A DNA stretch of 5,612 nucleotides, taken from contig CAAGGY010000040.1 of the NCBI GenBank assembly GCA_900769525.1, forward strand, positions 1 through 5,612, given 5' to 3'. This document shows, piece by piece, positions 1-5,409 of this stretch. Origin of the DNA: an uncultured Alistipes sp. (GTDB lineage: Bacteria > Bacteroidota > Bacteroidia > Bacteroidales > Rikenellaceae). Below the pieces are notes generated by a model. It worked only from the letters and a program-made list of their open reading frames with translations. It was not told the DNA's origin and ran no database searches. The translations under genes were made by a program, and so were the position numbers. Each line of letters opens with the position of its first letter. The first letter of the stretch is position 1.

Positions 1-12
1 CTCTTCCGATCT
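1..12. other. Illumina adapter remnant at contig end
   Basis: The first 12 bases, CTCTTCCGATCT, match exactly the 3' end of the common Illumina TruSeq adapter. They are followed at once by sequence that translates as UvrC. The codons they would add (Leu-Phe-Arg-Ser) replace the conserved Gly-Leu/Ile-Ala-Lys type residues that usually precede the Arg-(Ile/Leu)-Glu-Glu of UvrC, so the bases look artificial rather than genomic. They should be trimmed. Confidence 0.9.
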
Positions 13-330
13 CGTATTGAGGAGATATTCTACCCTGGCGCCCCGACACCCTACTACCTAAGTCGCACGGGCGAGCCACTCAAAGTTGTATGTCATATTC
101 GTGACGAGGCGCACCGCTTTGGAATCACATTCCACAGACAGAAGAGAAGTAACAACTTCCTCGTCAGCGAGCTTGACAGCATCAAAGGCATTGGTCAAAA
201 GAGCCGTGAAGCTCTACTTAAAAAGTTTAAGAGCGTGGCAAACATACGCCGTGCATCGCTCGATGAGCTTATCGACTGCATAGGTAGGAGCAAAGCTCAG
301 ATAGTTCACAACCACTTCAACAAAGAGTAA
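13..330 (+). CDS. uvrC: UvrABC excinuclease subunit C, C-terminal fragment
   Basis: This is the last 105 codons of uvrC, cut at the 5' side by the contig end and ending in TAA. UvrC makes the two incisions around a damaged base in nucleotide excision repair, working in the cytoplasm with UvrA and UvrB. The fragment begins RIEEIFYPG and continues through RDEAHRFGITFHR, the end of the RNase H-like endonuclease domain that makes the 5' cut. The His in DEAHRF is probably the conserved catalytic histidine. From about residue 52 of the fragment comes the DNA-binding helix-hairpin-helix region: LDSIKGIGQKSREALLKKF is a good first hairpin, while the second (IDCIGRSKAQIVHNHF) is less regular. The reading frame is 1 and no start codon is present. 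A bidirectional terminator follows 4 bases after the stop. The family assignment is firm; only the upstream four fifths of the protein is missing. Confidence 0.95.
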   Translation, partial: RIEEIFYPGAPTPYYLSRTGEPLKVVCHIRDEAHRFGITFHRQKRSNNFLVSELDSIKGIGQKSREALLKKFKSVANIRRASLDELIDCIGRSKAQIVHNHFNKE

Positions 331-334
331 AAAT

Positions 335-368
335 AATAGGGCTAAACACACTGTGTATTAGCCCTATT
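335..368. terminator. Bidirectional intrinsic terminator between uvrC and rubrerythrin
   Basis: AATAGGGCTAA (335-345) pairs perfectly with TTAGCCCTATT (358-368). Inside, ACAC (346-349) can pair with GTGT (353-356), leaving one unpaired base and a 3-base loop. On the minus strand the stem is followed by TATTTTTAC-like T-rich sequence, good for ending the rubrerythrin transcript. On the plus strand the T tract is weaker (TTCTCT). The position between two convergent stop codons fits shared use. Confidence 0.85.
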
Positions 369-371
369 TCT

Positions 372-953
372 CTAATAGTTATCAGCCATCGGCTCAAAAT
401 ATTTCTGTTCGTGTTCACACGAGGGACAGAGCTTAGGTGCCATGCGAGCCTTCACAATATATCCGCAATTGCGACACTGCCACACAATCTCACCATCACG
501 ACGAAAGAAGTCACCATCGGTAAGTCGACTTAGAAGTTTAAGGTAACGACGCTCATGCTCCTTCTCGACCTCCGCAACATACTTAAACGTTAGTGCCACC
601 TTCGAGAACCCCTCGGCAAGAGCCGTCTCGGCAAACGATGAGTACAACACCTCCCACTCCTCGTGCTCTCCCTCGGCAGCAGCCATAAGGTTGCGCTCAG
701 TAGTAGAAATCACACCTGCAGGAAATGTGGCATTATGTATCGTTGCCATACCCCCTTCGAGATATTTAAAAAATCGCTTTGCATGCTCACGCTCCTGATC
801 TGCAGTTGTTGCAAATACAGCTGCTATCTGCTCATAACCTTCAGATTTCGCCTTCGAGGCAAAGAAGCTGTAACGATTACGTGCTTGACTCTCACCAGCA
901 AAGGCCTTTAGCAGATTCTCCTCGGTGAGTGTTCCCTTGAGTAAATTTTTCAT
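372..953 (-). CDS. rbr: Rubrerythrin
   Basis: A 193-residue rubrerythrin of usual length, a cytoplasmic non-haem diiron protein that reduces hydrogen peroxide to water in anaerobes, with electrons entering through a rubredoxin-type iron site. The four-helix ferritin-like domain covers about residues 10-145. Its diiron ligands are visible in the expected order: E21 (GESQARNRY), E54-x-x-H57, E96-x-x-E99 and E130-x-x-H133. The C-terminal rubredoxin-like domain has C160-x-x-C163 and C176-x-x-C179 for a single iron. No key residue is missing, so the enzyme should be active. The start ATG opens directly into the helix-1 region, as in other family members. The gene lies downstream of a strong terminator (1010-1035), so it probably has its own promoter in the short gap 954-1009, but no TAnnTTTG box is seen there. 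An imperfect palindrome, CCACGTGTGG at 973-982, is the only regulator-like feature. It ends at the bidirectional terminator. Confidence 0.97.
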   Translation of the reverse strand: MKNLLKGTLTEENLLKAFAGESQARNRYSFFASKAKSEGYEQIAAVFATTADQEREHAKRFFKYLEGGMATIHNATFPAGVISTTERNLMAAAEGEHEEWEVLYSSFAETALAEGFSKVALTFKYVAEVEKEHERRYLKLLSRLTDGDFFRRDGEIVWQCRNCGYIVKARMAPKLCPSCEHEQKYFEPMADNY

Positions 954-1009
954 AATGTAGAGTTTTGGTTATCCACGTGTGGTATTGCAAAACCCGAGCC
1001 AAACAAAAA

Positions 1010-1035
1010 GAGCTAAGACGCAAACGTCTCAGCTC
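1010..1035 (-). terminator. Intrinsic terminator after the lipoprotein gene
   Basis: Read on the minus strand, GAGCTGAGACG, loop TTTG, then CGTCTTAGCTC form an 11-pair stem with one G-U pair, followed at once by TTTTTGTTTG. This is a strong factor-independent terminator. It lies 26 bases past the lipoprotein stop and separates the dehydrogenase-lipoprotein transcript from rubrerythrin. The plus strand has an A-C mismatch and no T tract, so it works in one direction. Confidence 0.9.
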
Positions 1036-1061
1036 CCTATAACAATCACTCACTACCCTCT

Positions 1062-1427
1062 CTACTCGCTAAATGCATCCGTAAAGCCCTCGATGATTGA
1101 TGGTACCGACTCGATAGCCTTCTGCGCCTCACGAGTCATAACGTCGATGCCTCGCTTAGCCATAAGACCATAATAACGACCGATAGCACGCATGGCAGCC
1201 TTCTGCTGCTCTGGCGTCATCGCTTCATAGTTGGCGTCAATCTCCTGACGCAAGGCCTCAAACTCTAAATCGGCACGCTCCCAATCAGCCTCACTAAAGG
1301 TTGCTGACTCGGTCTCGACACGTGTAACATAGCTATCAAGCTGCTCTACATTTTGCTGAACAGGGTCGCCACACGCCACAGAAAAGGCTGCAAGCGTACA
1401 GATAGCAAAGATTTTTAGACTCTTCAT
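1062..1427 (-). CDS. Small predicted lipoprotein (DUF6565-like), function unknown
   Basis: A 121-residue protein with a clear lipoprotein signal peptide: K3 and K5, a hydrophobic run (IFAICTLAAF, residues 6-15) and a lipobox FSVAC that places the lipidated cysteine at C19. The mature part (about 100 residues) is charged, almost entirely helical in appearance and has no further cysteines. It runs through a motif like SEADWERADLEFEALR, then MTPEQQKAAMRAIGRYYGLMAKRG. This pattern (acidic W/E-rich helix, then TPE and a GRYYG-like turn) resembles small Bacteroidetes lipoproteins grouped as DUF6565, but that family call is from memory. The bases after the cysteine (GDPVQQ) do not match the usual K/Q-acidic surface-export signal of Bacteroidetes, so a periplasm-facing position is more likely. 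It lies 29 bases behind the dehydrogenase without a visible promoter, so the two are probably co-transcribed. A strong terminator follows. Confidence 0.8.
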   Translation of the reverse strand: MKSLKIFAICTLAAFSVACGDPVQQNVEQLDSYVTRVETESATFSEADWERADLEFEALRQEIDANYEAMTPEQQKAAMRAIGRYYGLMAKRGIDVMTREAQKAIESVPSIIEGFTDAFSE

Positions 1428-1456
1428 AGTAACTATATTTTATCTTTTACGTTCAA

Positions 1457-2626
1457 CTACAAGCACATCTCATAGATACGCTCAACATCCTCAGGAGTAA
1501 GGGTCTTAAAGCCCTTGATATCGCCATAACGGCAAGCCTTGCGAGCCATCGAGGCGAAGTCCTCACGCTTGATACCAACATCGGTAAAGTTGCTCTGCAA
1601 ACCAAGAGTATTGAAGAAGAAGTCGGCAAGACGCTTAATACTCTCTCGTGCAATGGCCATTGGCTCGAGTGTTGAATCTATACCAAACACATTCACTCCA
1701 AACGACACATATCGCTCCACATTACTCTCATCGAGGCAATACTCCATCCAACGTGGGGTAAGGATTGCAAGGCCAAGACCATGTGTGATATCGTAGACTG
1801 CCGAGAGCTCATGCTCCATAGGGTGACAGCTCCATGCCTTCTTCTTACCACCATTGATAAAGCCATTGATGGCCCACGACGATGCCCACATAAGATTTGC
1901 ACGTGCCTCATAGTTATCTGGCTCAGCAACAGCCACAGGTGCAAACTTAACAACGGTCTTGAGCAGGCCCTCCATCACACAGTCAAGCATAAATAGATCT
2001 TTGTTCATATTAAAGTAGACCTCCATAATATGCGACATTATATCGGCTGCACCGCAGGCTGTCTGATAGGCACTCACCGAGTATGTAAGCGTAGGATCAA
2101 GGAACGACACCTTTGGAAGCATCGCAGGAGCCATACGTCCAAGTTTATCCTGCGTTGCAAGGTTTGAGATAACACCGCCAGCATCCATCTCAGAGCCTGT
2201 TGCCGAGAGCGTGAGTATTGTCACAATTGGCAGTGCACGCTCAATAGGCTTAGCACCAGCACCAAAGAACTCCCATGGGTCGTGCTCAACACAAGCGCCA
2301 GCGGCCATAAACTTTGTTGCATCAATCGTTGAGCCACCACCAACAGCCAACAATACGTCGATATTATGTTCCTTACACATCTGAGCGCCCTCACGTACCG
2401 ACTCAATACGAGGGTTAGGCTCGATACCAGAGAGCTCGAAGACCTCCATATCTGCCTTGCGCAACTCCTCTATAACTCTATCATACAGTCCAATACGCTT
2501 AATAGAGCCACCGCCATATGTAAGCAACACATGACGACCATACTTGCGAAGCTCCTCGCCAAGATGACCCAACTGATTCTCACCAAAATAGACCTTTACA
2601 GGTATATCATACACAAAGTTGTTCAT
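1457..2626 (-). CDS. Iron-containing NADPH-dependent alcohol/aldehyde dehydrogenase (YqhD/BDH-like)
   Basis: A 389-residue group III (iron-type) alcohol dehydrogenase, full length for the family. It closely follows the YqhD/butanol dehydrogenase branch, which mostly reduces short-chain and toxic aldehydes with NADPH in the cytoplasm. The N-terminal dinucleotide-binding half holds YGGGS (37-41), the loop that contacts the NADP 2'-phosphate, and GGGSTID (96-102) for the pyrophosphate. The all-helical C-terminal half carries the metal ligands D195 and H199 (AADIMSH), H268 (CHPMEH) and H282 (DITHG), the same spacing as in YqhD, so it should be catalytic. ATLSATGSE-like sequence (residues 137-146) is also conserved in the family. 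The substrate cannot be told from sequence. It is the first gene of a minus-strand transcript with the lipoprotein, served by a promoter at 2704-2735 and a leader of about 70 bases that begins with a hairpin. No Shine-Dalgarno site is visible. I give no gene symbol because several paralogous names are used in this family. Confidence 0.95.
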   Translation of the reverse strand: MNNFVYDIPVKVYFGENQLGHLGEELRKYGRHVLLTYGGGSIKRIGLYDRVIEELRKADMEVFELSGIEPNPRIESVREGAQMCKEHNIDVLLAVGGGSTIDATKFMAAGACVEHDPWEFFGAGAKPIERALPIVTILTLSATGSEMDAGGVISNLATQDKLGRMAPAMLPKVSFLDPTLTYSVSAYQTACGAADIMSHIMEVYFNMNKDLFMLDCVMEGLLKTVVKFAPVAVAEPDNYEARANLMWASSWAINGFINGGKKKAWSCHPMEHELSAVYDITHGLGLAILTPRWMEYCLDESNVERYVSFGVNVFGIDSTLEPMAIARESIKRLADFFFNTLGLQSNFTDVGIKREDFASMARKACRYGDIKGFKTLTPEDVERIYEMCL

Positions 2627-2666
2627 ATCTAATTTAGTTTACAAATTAATATTATCAAAAACCGAG

Positions 2667-2698
2667 CTTCAAATTTCGCACAACTATACGATTCGAAG
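2667..2698 (-). promoter_or_regulatory. Hairpin at the 5' end of the dehydrogenase leader
   Basis: In the minus-strand RNA, CTTCGAA (2698-2692) can pair with TTTGAAG (2673-2667), seven pairs including one G-U. A further TCG/CGA pairing is possible inside. The hairpin would start almost at the predicted 5' end and could protect the message. The plus-strand version has an A-C mismatch, so it favours the minus RNA. This rests on the predicted start site only. Confidence 0.3.
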
Positions 2699-2703
2699 TT
2701 TTG

Positions 2704-2735
2704 CAAATTTATAAAAAAAATAGCGCAATAACAAC
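2704..2735 (-). promoter_or_regulatory. Promoter of the dehydrogenase-lipoprotein operon
   Basis: On the minus strand, TAAATTTG (2711-2704) matches the Bacteroidetes -7 consensus TAnnTTTG. GTTG (2735-2732) sits 20 bases upstream as the -33 element. Transcription would start near 2697-2700, about 70 bases before the ATG. The -33 box is one base off the usual TTTG. Confidence 0.5.
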
Positions 2736-2766
2736 ACTATTACACAACGAAATACCCCCAATTCGA

Positions 2767-2822
2767 CATATCTATCAATAAAATTGATCAATTCTTCGGA
2801 AAAATAATTGATTATAGATATG
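2767..2822. promoter_or_regulatory. Palindromic half-site array over the kinase promoter (candidate operator)
   Basis: CATATCTAT (2767-2775) is repeated in inverted form as ATAGATATG (2814-2822). Between them lies a perfect 12-base palindrome, AATTGATCAATT (2782-2793). Four copies of one hexamer are present: ATCAAT at 2774 and 2787, and ATTGAT at 2783 and 2807. The last copy contains the TTG of the -33 element. Such nested symmetry directly on a promoter is typical of a binding site for a dimeric regulator. A candidate binder is the gene's own C-terminal DNA-binding domain. Confidence 0.55.
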
Positions 2823-2837
2823 TTTTAACTACTTTTG
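2808..2837 (+). promoter_or_regulatory. Promoter of the kinase-like gene
   Basis: TTG (2808-2810), a 19-base spacer, then TACTTTTG (2830-2837) is an exact TAnnTTTG -7 box. Transcription would begin near 2843-2845, leaving a leader of only about 14 bases before the ATG at 2858. This supports the chosen start codon. Confidence 0.75.
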
Positions 2838-2857
2838 TATAAACAATCCACAAAGTC

Positions 2858-4168
2858 ATGATTAGCGTCATTAGCATCAAAAGCGCACTCAACGCCGAAA
2901 AGCTAAACACACGAACACTGAGCAACATTAGCGTTGACACAGATACAATTGCGGCGGGCAACAATGCTGTATCTGCACGCTGCACCATTGGCGGCCGAGA
3001 GGGTGATTGGCTCATAAAGTGTTATTTTCGCAATAAACCACACCTAAGCGAGATATATGGCGATGCCTACTACCCCAAGGAGCTCAACGTACGCTCAATA
3101 AATGGAGACAGCAACTACATCGACGTAGTTATTATGCCGTGGGCCCCTGGACAACCTCTTGATTGGTATATTGGTCATCCAGGTACCGACTACGCCAAGC
3201 TAAGTCGCGAATTCGACATCTTGGCACTCAAGACCTTAGATGCACCGTATGCCCATGGCGATGTTAAGCCAGAAAACATTATAGTCGACAGCGACTACAA
3301 AATGACACTCATCGACTTCGATGCTATGTGGCGTCCAGAACTCAGCATTACCAGACCTGCGGAGATAGGCACACTTGCGTATCGCAGTCCAAATCGTGAC
3401 GCCTCAGACTTTAACAAATATATAGACGACTACTCTTTTACCCTTATATCTACCGCACTGGCAGCATTGGCACTCGATAGGGAGGCAATGGAGAAACACA
3501 TCAAACCCGATAAGTCGATATTCACGCCCAAAAACTGCATAATAAAGAGAGATGTTGCCCTCGACGAGGCGAAACGAATACTCCTGGAGCACAACGATGT
3601 AGCCCACTATCGCATAGCCATGGGCCTTGAGACGACATGCATAGCCATCTACCGTCTACGCGACCTCTTCTACCACGCCCTACACCCATTCAAGTTGGCC
3701 GTTGTGGAGGGCGCTGAGATCACACCCTTCGACTACCTGTGGGGATACGTCAAGGACAACGAGTGGATTATACCTCCACTCTTCGACTCCTGCGATCCGC
3801 TTCGAGAAGGCCACGGCTGCTGCGTAATTGGCAACAAGAGGATAGAGCTGCCTATTGTATCGAAGATTGAGCCCAACATCATCGACTCGCCAATTGCCAA
3901 AGCACCAGTATATAGCACAACATGGTATGAAGATCGGTTGGCTATTAGACCTAAGAAGCGCATAGATAATAGATACGCCAAGTATGGCAACAGCAATAAT
4001 CAGGGTAAACTATGGAGCTTTGAGGAGGAGATGTTAATGACAATGTATCTGTTTGACGGCTGTCGACTGTCAGCAATAGCCCGCAAACTTGCCCGTAGCG
4101 AGAAGGCTGTGGTTGCACGCATCCACAAACTCAAACTACCAATCACGAAACGCAACCGCAGAAAGTAG
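2858..4168 (+). CDS. Protein kinase-like protein with WG-type repeat and C-terminal Myb/SANT-like DNA-binding domain
   Basis: I do not recognise this 436-residue protein as a named gene. Residues about 25-210 look like a Ser/Thr protein-kinase fold: a weak nucleotide loop (AAGNNAVS, 32-39), the ATP-anchoring lysine in WLIKCYF (K54), a hinge-like IMPWAPGQPL, the catalytic loop HGDVKPEN (D135, K137, N140), DFD in place of DFG (D153), and GTLAYRSPN (171-179) as the end of the activation segment. The DFDAMWRP plus IDDYSF pattern recalls bacterial kinases with D[YF]DGM found near VWA and PP2C proteins. Residues 210-285 are helical and unassigned. Residues 293-333 (WGYVKDNEWIIPPLFDSCDPL and onward) resemble a WG beta repeat. 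Residues 386-427 (WSFEEEMLMTMYLFDGCRLSAIARKLARSEKAVVARIHKLKL in two stretches) match a Myb/SANT-like helix-turn-helix. A basic tail closes the protein, and no membrane segment is seen. It may be a DNA-bound kinase or a regulator that senses phosphorylation. Kinase activity is inferred, as the glycine loop is poor and the APE glutamate is Asn. Confidence 0.8.
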   Translation: MISVISIKSALNAEKLNTRTLSNISVDTDTIAAGNNAVSARCTIGGREGDWLIKCYFRNKPHLSEIYGDAYYPKELNVRSINGDSNYIDVVIMPWAPGQPLDWYIGHPGTDYAKLSREFDILALKTLDAPYAHGDVKPENIIVDSDYKMTLIDFDAMWRPELSITRPAEIGTLAYRSPNRDASDFNKYIDDYSFTLISTALAALALDREAMEKHIKPDKSIFTPKNCIIKRDVALDEAKRILLEHNDVAHYRIAMGLETTCIAIYRLRDLFYHALHPFKLAVVEGAEITPFDYLWGYVKDNEWIIPPLFDSCDPLREGHGCCVIGNKRIELPIVSKIEPNIIDSPIAKAPVYSTTWYEDRLAIRPKKRIDNRYAKYGNSNNQGKLWSFEEEMLMTMYLFDGCRLSAIARKLARSEKAVVARIHKLKLPITKRNRRK

Positions 4169-4170
4169 AG

Positions 4171-4377
4171 CTAATCCCACCGCACAACACCGCTTAGCAA
4201 ACTCTCAAACTGCTCACTTTGAGGGTCAAAGCGCCTATTACATACAGGGCAGAAGAATGGCGAACTCTCGTCGTTTGACTCGCCACAACCTACACATACG
4301 AATATTAGGCCCACACCAGCCTGATGTTCAAACTTTGTGCTGCATCTATCGCAGCTCATCTTATATACTACACCCAT
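4171..4377 (-). CDS. Small zinc-ribbon protein with three CxxC pairs
   Basis: A 68-residue protein with C9-x-x-C12, C28-x-x-C31 and C43-x-x-C46, six cysteines in three pairs plus H18. The first two pairs (YKMSCDRCSTKFEH to FVCVGCGE) look like one zinc ribbon. The third pair (FFCPVCNRRFDP) is a second half-ribbon whose partner ligands are not obvious; H18 could contribute or the protein could dimerise. No function can be named. Small ribbons of this kind usually bind RNA, DNA or a protein partner. The ATG at 4377 is supported by a -7 box 29 bases upstream; an in-frame ATG at residue 7 would also keep all cysteines. It lies 59 bases downstream of the WYL gene in the same direction and has a WYL-type palindrome before it, so it is a likely target. 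Its stop is only 2 bases from that of the convergent kinase-like gene, with no terminator between them. Confidence 0.8.
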   Translation of the reverse strand: MGVVYKMSCDRCSTKFEHQAGVGLIFVCVGCGESNDESSPFFCPVCNRRFDPQSEQFESLLSGVVRWD

Positions 4378-4405
4378 AAATCTGAATATTTAGTTATTAC
4401 GGGTG

Positions 4406-4413
4406 CAAAGCTA
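4406..4413 (-). promoter_or_regulatory. -7 box of the zinc-ribbon gene, without a -33 element
   Basis: TAGCTTTG on the minus strand matches TAnnTTTG exactly and would start RNA near 4399, about 22 bases before the ATG. No TTTG or TTG lies at the proper 19-21 base spacing: the nearest TTGs are 14 and 24 bases upstream. The place of a -33 element is instead taken by a palindrome, which suggests a regulator-dependent promoter. Confidence 0.55.
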
Positions 4414-4415
4414 CA

Positions 4416-4440
4416 TGACTAATTTGACAATTAGTGTCAA
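4416..4440. promoter_or_regulatory. Operator-like palindrome before the zinc-ribbon gene, overlapping the WYL stop codon
   Basis: TTGACA (4424-4429), five bases, TGTCAA (4435-4440) is a perfect 6+6 inverted repeat of the form TGAC-N7-GTCA. An additional direct half-site TGAC lies at 4416-4419, and ACTAATT/AATTAGT (4418-4424, 4429-4435) form a second overlapping dyad. The WYL stop codon (TGA, 4439-4437) lies inside it. The centre is about 33 bases upstream of the predicted RNA start of the zinc-ribbon gene. A sister site lies before the WYL gene. Confidence 0.6.
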
Positions 4441-5348
4441 CTACCAACTTTTTCAACTATTGAACAGAGATATTGCCTAATGTAATCATTGAAATCAGGG
4501 CTATCAACAATCTCAATATCATCTAATAATCCCACAGCAAAACGACCTATACCAACATAGTTACACACCTGAGTATCGAGCAGCCAATGTTTAGAGTCTA
4601 TCTGCTTTATATCTCGCTCAGCAAGTGGATACTCCTCAATAAGCAGGTTGCGGGCCAACATTCCCAATCGCAACTGTACTCTGCGCTGATTGAAGCCCGT
4701 CATTCGGAATATATCAATATATCCTTCTGTGTGTTTTGCCTCATTCTGCCACTCAACATCGAGCGTCTCAACAGAGCCGATACGAGAAATTTTGAAGAGT
4801 TTATTCATGCCACTCTCTGGCTCGTAACACCACGCCTGAACATAGTTTGTCGTAAAGCCAAAAGGCTCAACAAGACGATTGCGCACCACCCCTGTATGCG
4901 ACGAGGCGTAGTCGACAAGGAGCACCTGACGACGACTTTCAATAGCATCTAATATTCGATTTACGTTACTTGCATTTTTACCACGCACAATACTTGAAGC
5001 CATTGATGTACAATTATATACAGTAGTAAGTTTTTTGCGCAAATTATGCTTTAGAGAGTTAGTATCATCAAGTGCCTCGATAAGTTGGTTAACAATATGA
5101 GCCTCCTCATCAGTAAAGTGAACAAGCTGCGATATCTCCTTAAAATAGCGACTCTCCTTGCCAAGTTTATATACTCCACCATCTAACTTCTGCACAACAA
5201 AACCAGCCTCTTTGAAGGTCTCTATGTAACGATATATTGAACGATACGAGGTATCAAGACGCTCTGCCAAATCGTTGACTGTGTAGTTGATATTGCCCGT
5301 CATCAGCTTCATCAAACGGAGCATCCGCTCGAGTTTTGGTTGATCCAT
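4437..5348 (-). CDS. WYL-domain transcriptional regulator
   Basis: A 303-residue regulator of usual length for the HTH-WYL-WCX family. Residues 1-62 form a winged helix-turn-helix like HTH_11/DeoR: KLERMLRLMKLMTG, NYTVNDLAERL and the recognition helix TSYRSIYRYIETFKEAGF, with wing GGVYKL. Residues 63-125 are a helical linker. Residues about 130-200 are the WYL fold (VLLVDYASSHTG, NRLVEPFGF, KLFKISRIGSVETLD), a small SH3-like ligand pocket. The family's W-Y-L residues here read W173-C174-Y175, and the K/R-x-F-x-x-x-R part is KLFKISRI with R189, so the pocket is diverged. Residues about 215-300 are the C-terminal WCX extension. WYL proteins act as repressors or activators that sense nucleic-acid or nucleotide ligands, and many regulate defence or stress genes. 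The chosen ATG is the only one before the HTH. Paired palindromes before this gene and the downstream zinc-ribbon gene suggest self-control. Confidence 0.93.
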   Translation of the reverse strand: MDQPKLERMLRLMKLMTGNINYTVNDLAERLDTSYRSIYRYIETFKEAGFVVQKLDGGVYKLGKESRYFKEISQLVHFTDEEAHIVNQLIEALDDTNSLKHNLRKKLTTVYNCTSMASSIVRGKNASNVNRILDAIESRRQVLLVDYASSHTGVVRNRLVEPFGFTTNYVQAWCYEPESGMNKLFKISRIGSVETLDVEWQNEAKHTEGYIDIFRMTGFNQRRVQLRLGMLARNLLIEEYPLAERDIKQIDSKHWLLDTQVCNYVGIGRFAVGLLDDIEIVDSPDFNDYIRQYLCSIVEKVGS

Positions 5349-5375
5349 AACTAACGTGGTTTAGTGATTATGTTG

Positions 5376-5409
5376 TAAAGGTAGTTATAATTTCTCTATT
5401 TATGACAAA
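5376..5409 (-). promoter_or_regulatory. Probable promoter of the WYL gene
   Basis: On the minus strand, TACCTTTA (5383-5376) is one base from TAnnTTTG, and TTTG (5409-5406) lies 22 bases upstream, slightly longer than the usual 19-21. Transcription would begin near 5369, about 20 bases before the ATG. No better -7 box exists in the 240 bases upstream. The TTTG overlaps the palindrome at 5402-5418, so a bound protein would touch it. Confidence 0.4.

Noticed and set aside
86..283. Open frame of 65 codons on the plus strand
   Set aside because: It lies wholly within uvrC in another frame, and the uvrC frame shows clear family motifs.
2627..2857. Small RNA or riboswitch in the divergent control region
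   Set aside because: Apart from one short hairpin near the predicted dehydrogenase RNA start and the palindromes, I see no conserved aptamer motif and no terminator.
3257..3400. Kinase-like gene as a dead pseudokinase
   Set aside because: The glycine loop is weak and the APE glutamate is replaced, but K54, D135, N140 and D153 are all present, so loss of activity cannot be concluded. Kept as kinase-like.
4089..4379. Open frame of 96 codons on the plus strand
   Set aside because: It overlaps the kinase-like gene's DNA-binding end and lies antisense to the zinc-ribbon gene; its translation has no family resemblance, and both overlapped genes have conserved motifs.
4435..4440. TTGACA on the minus strand as an enteric-type -35 box
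   Set aside because: No TATAAT-like box follows at 16-18 bases, and the region shows Bacteroidetes-type promoters. The hexamer is better explained as half of the palindrome.
4587..4952. Open frame of 121 codons on the plus strand
   Set aside because: It lies antisense to the WYL gene, has no plausible promoter, and its translation shows no domain pattern.
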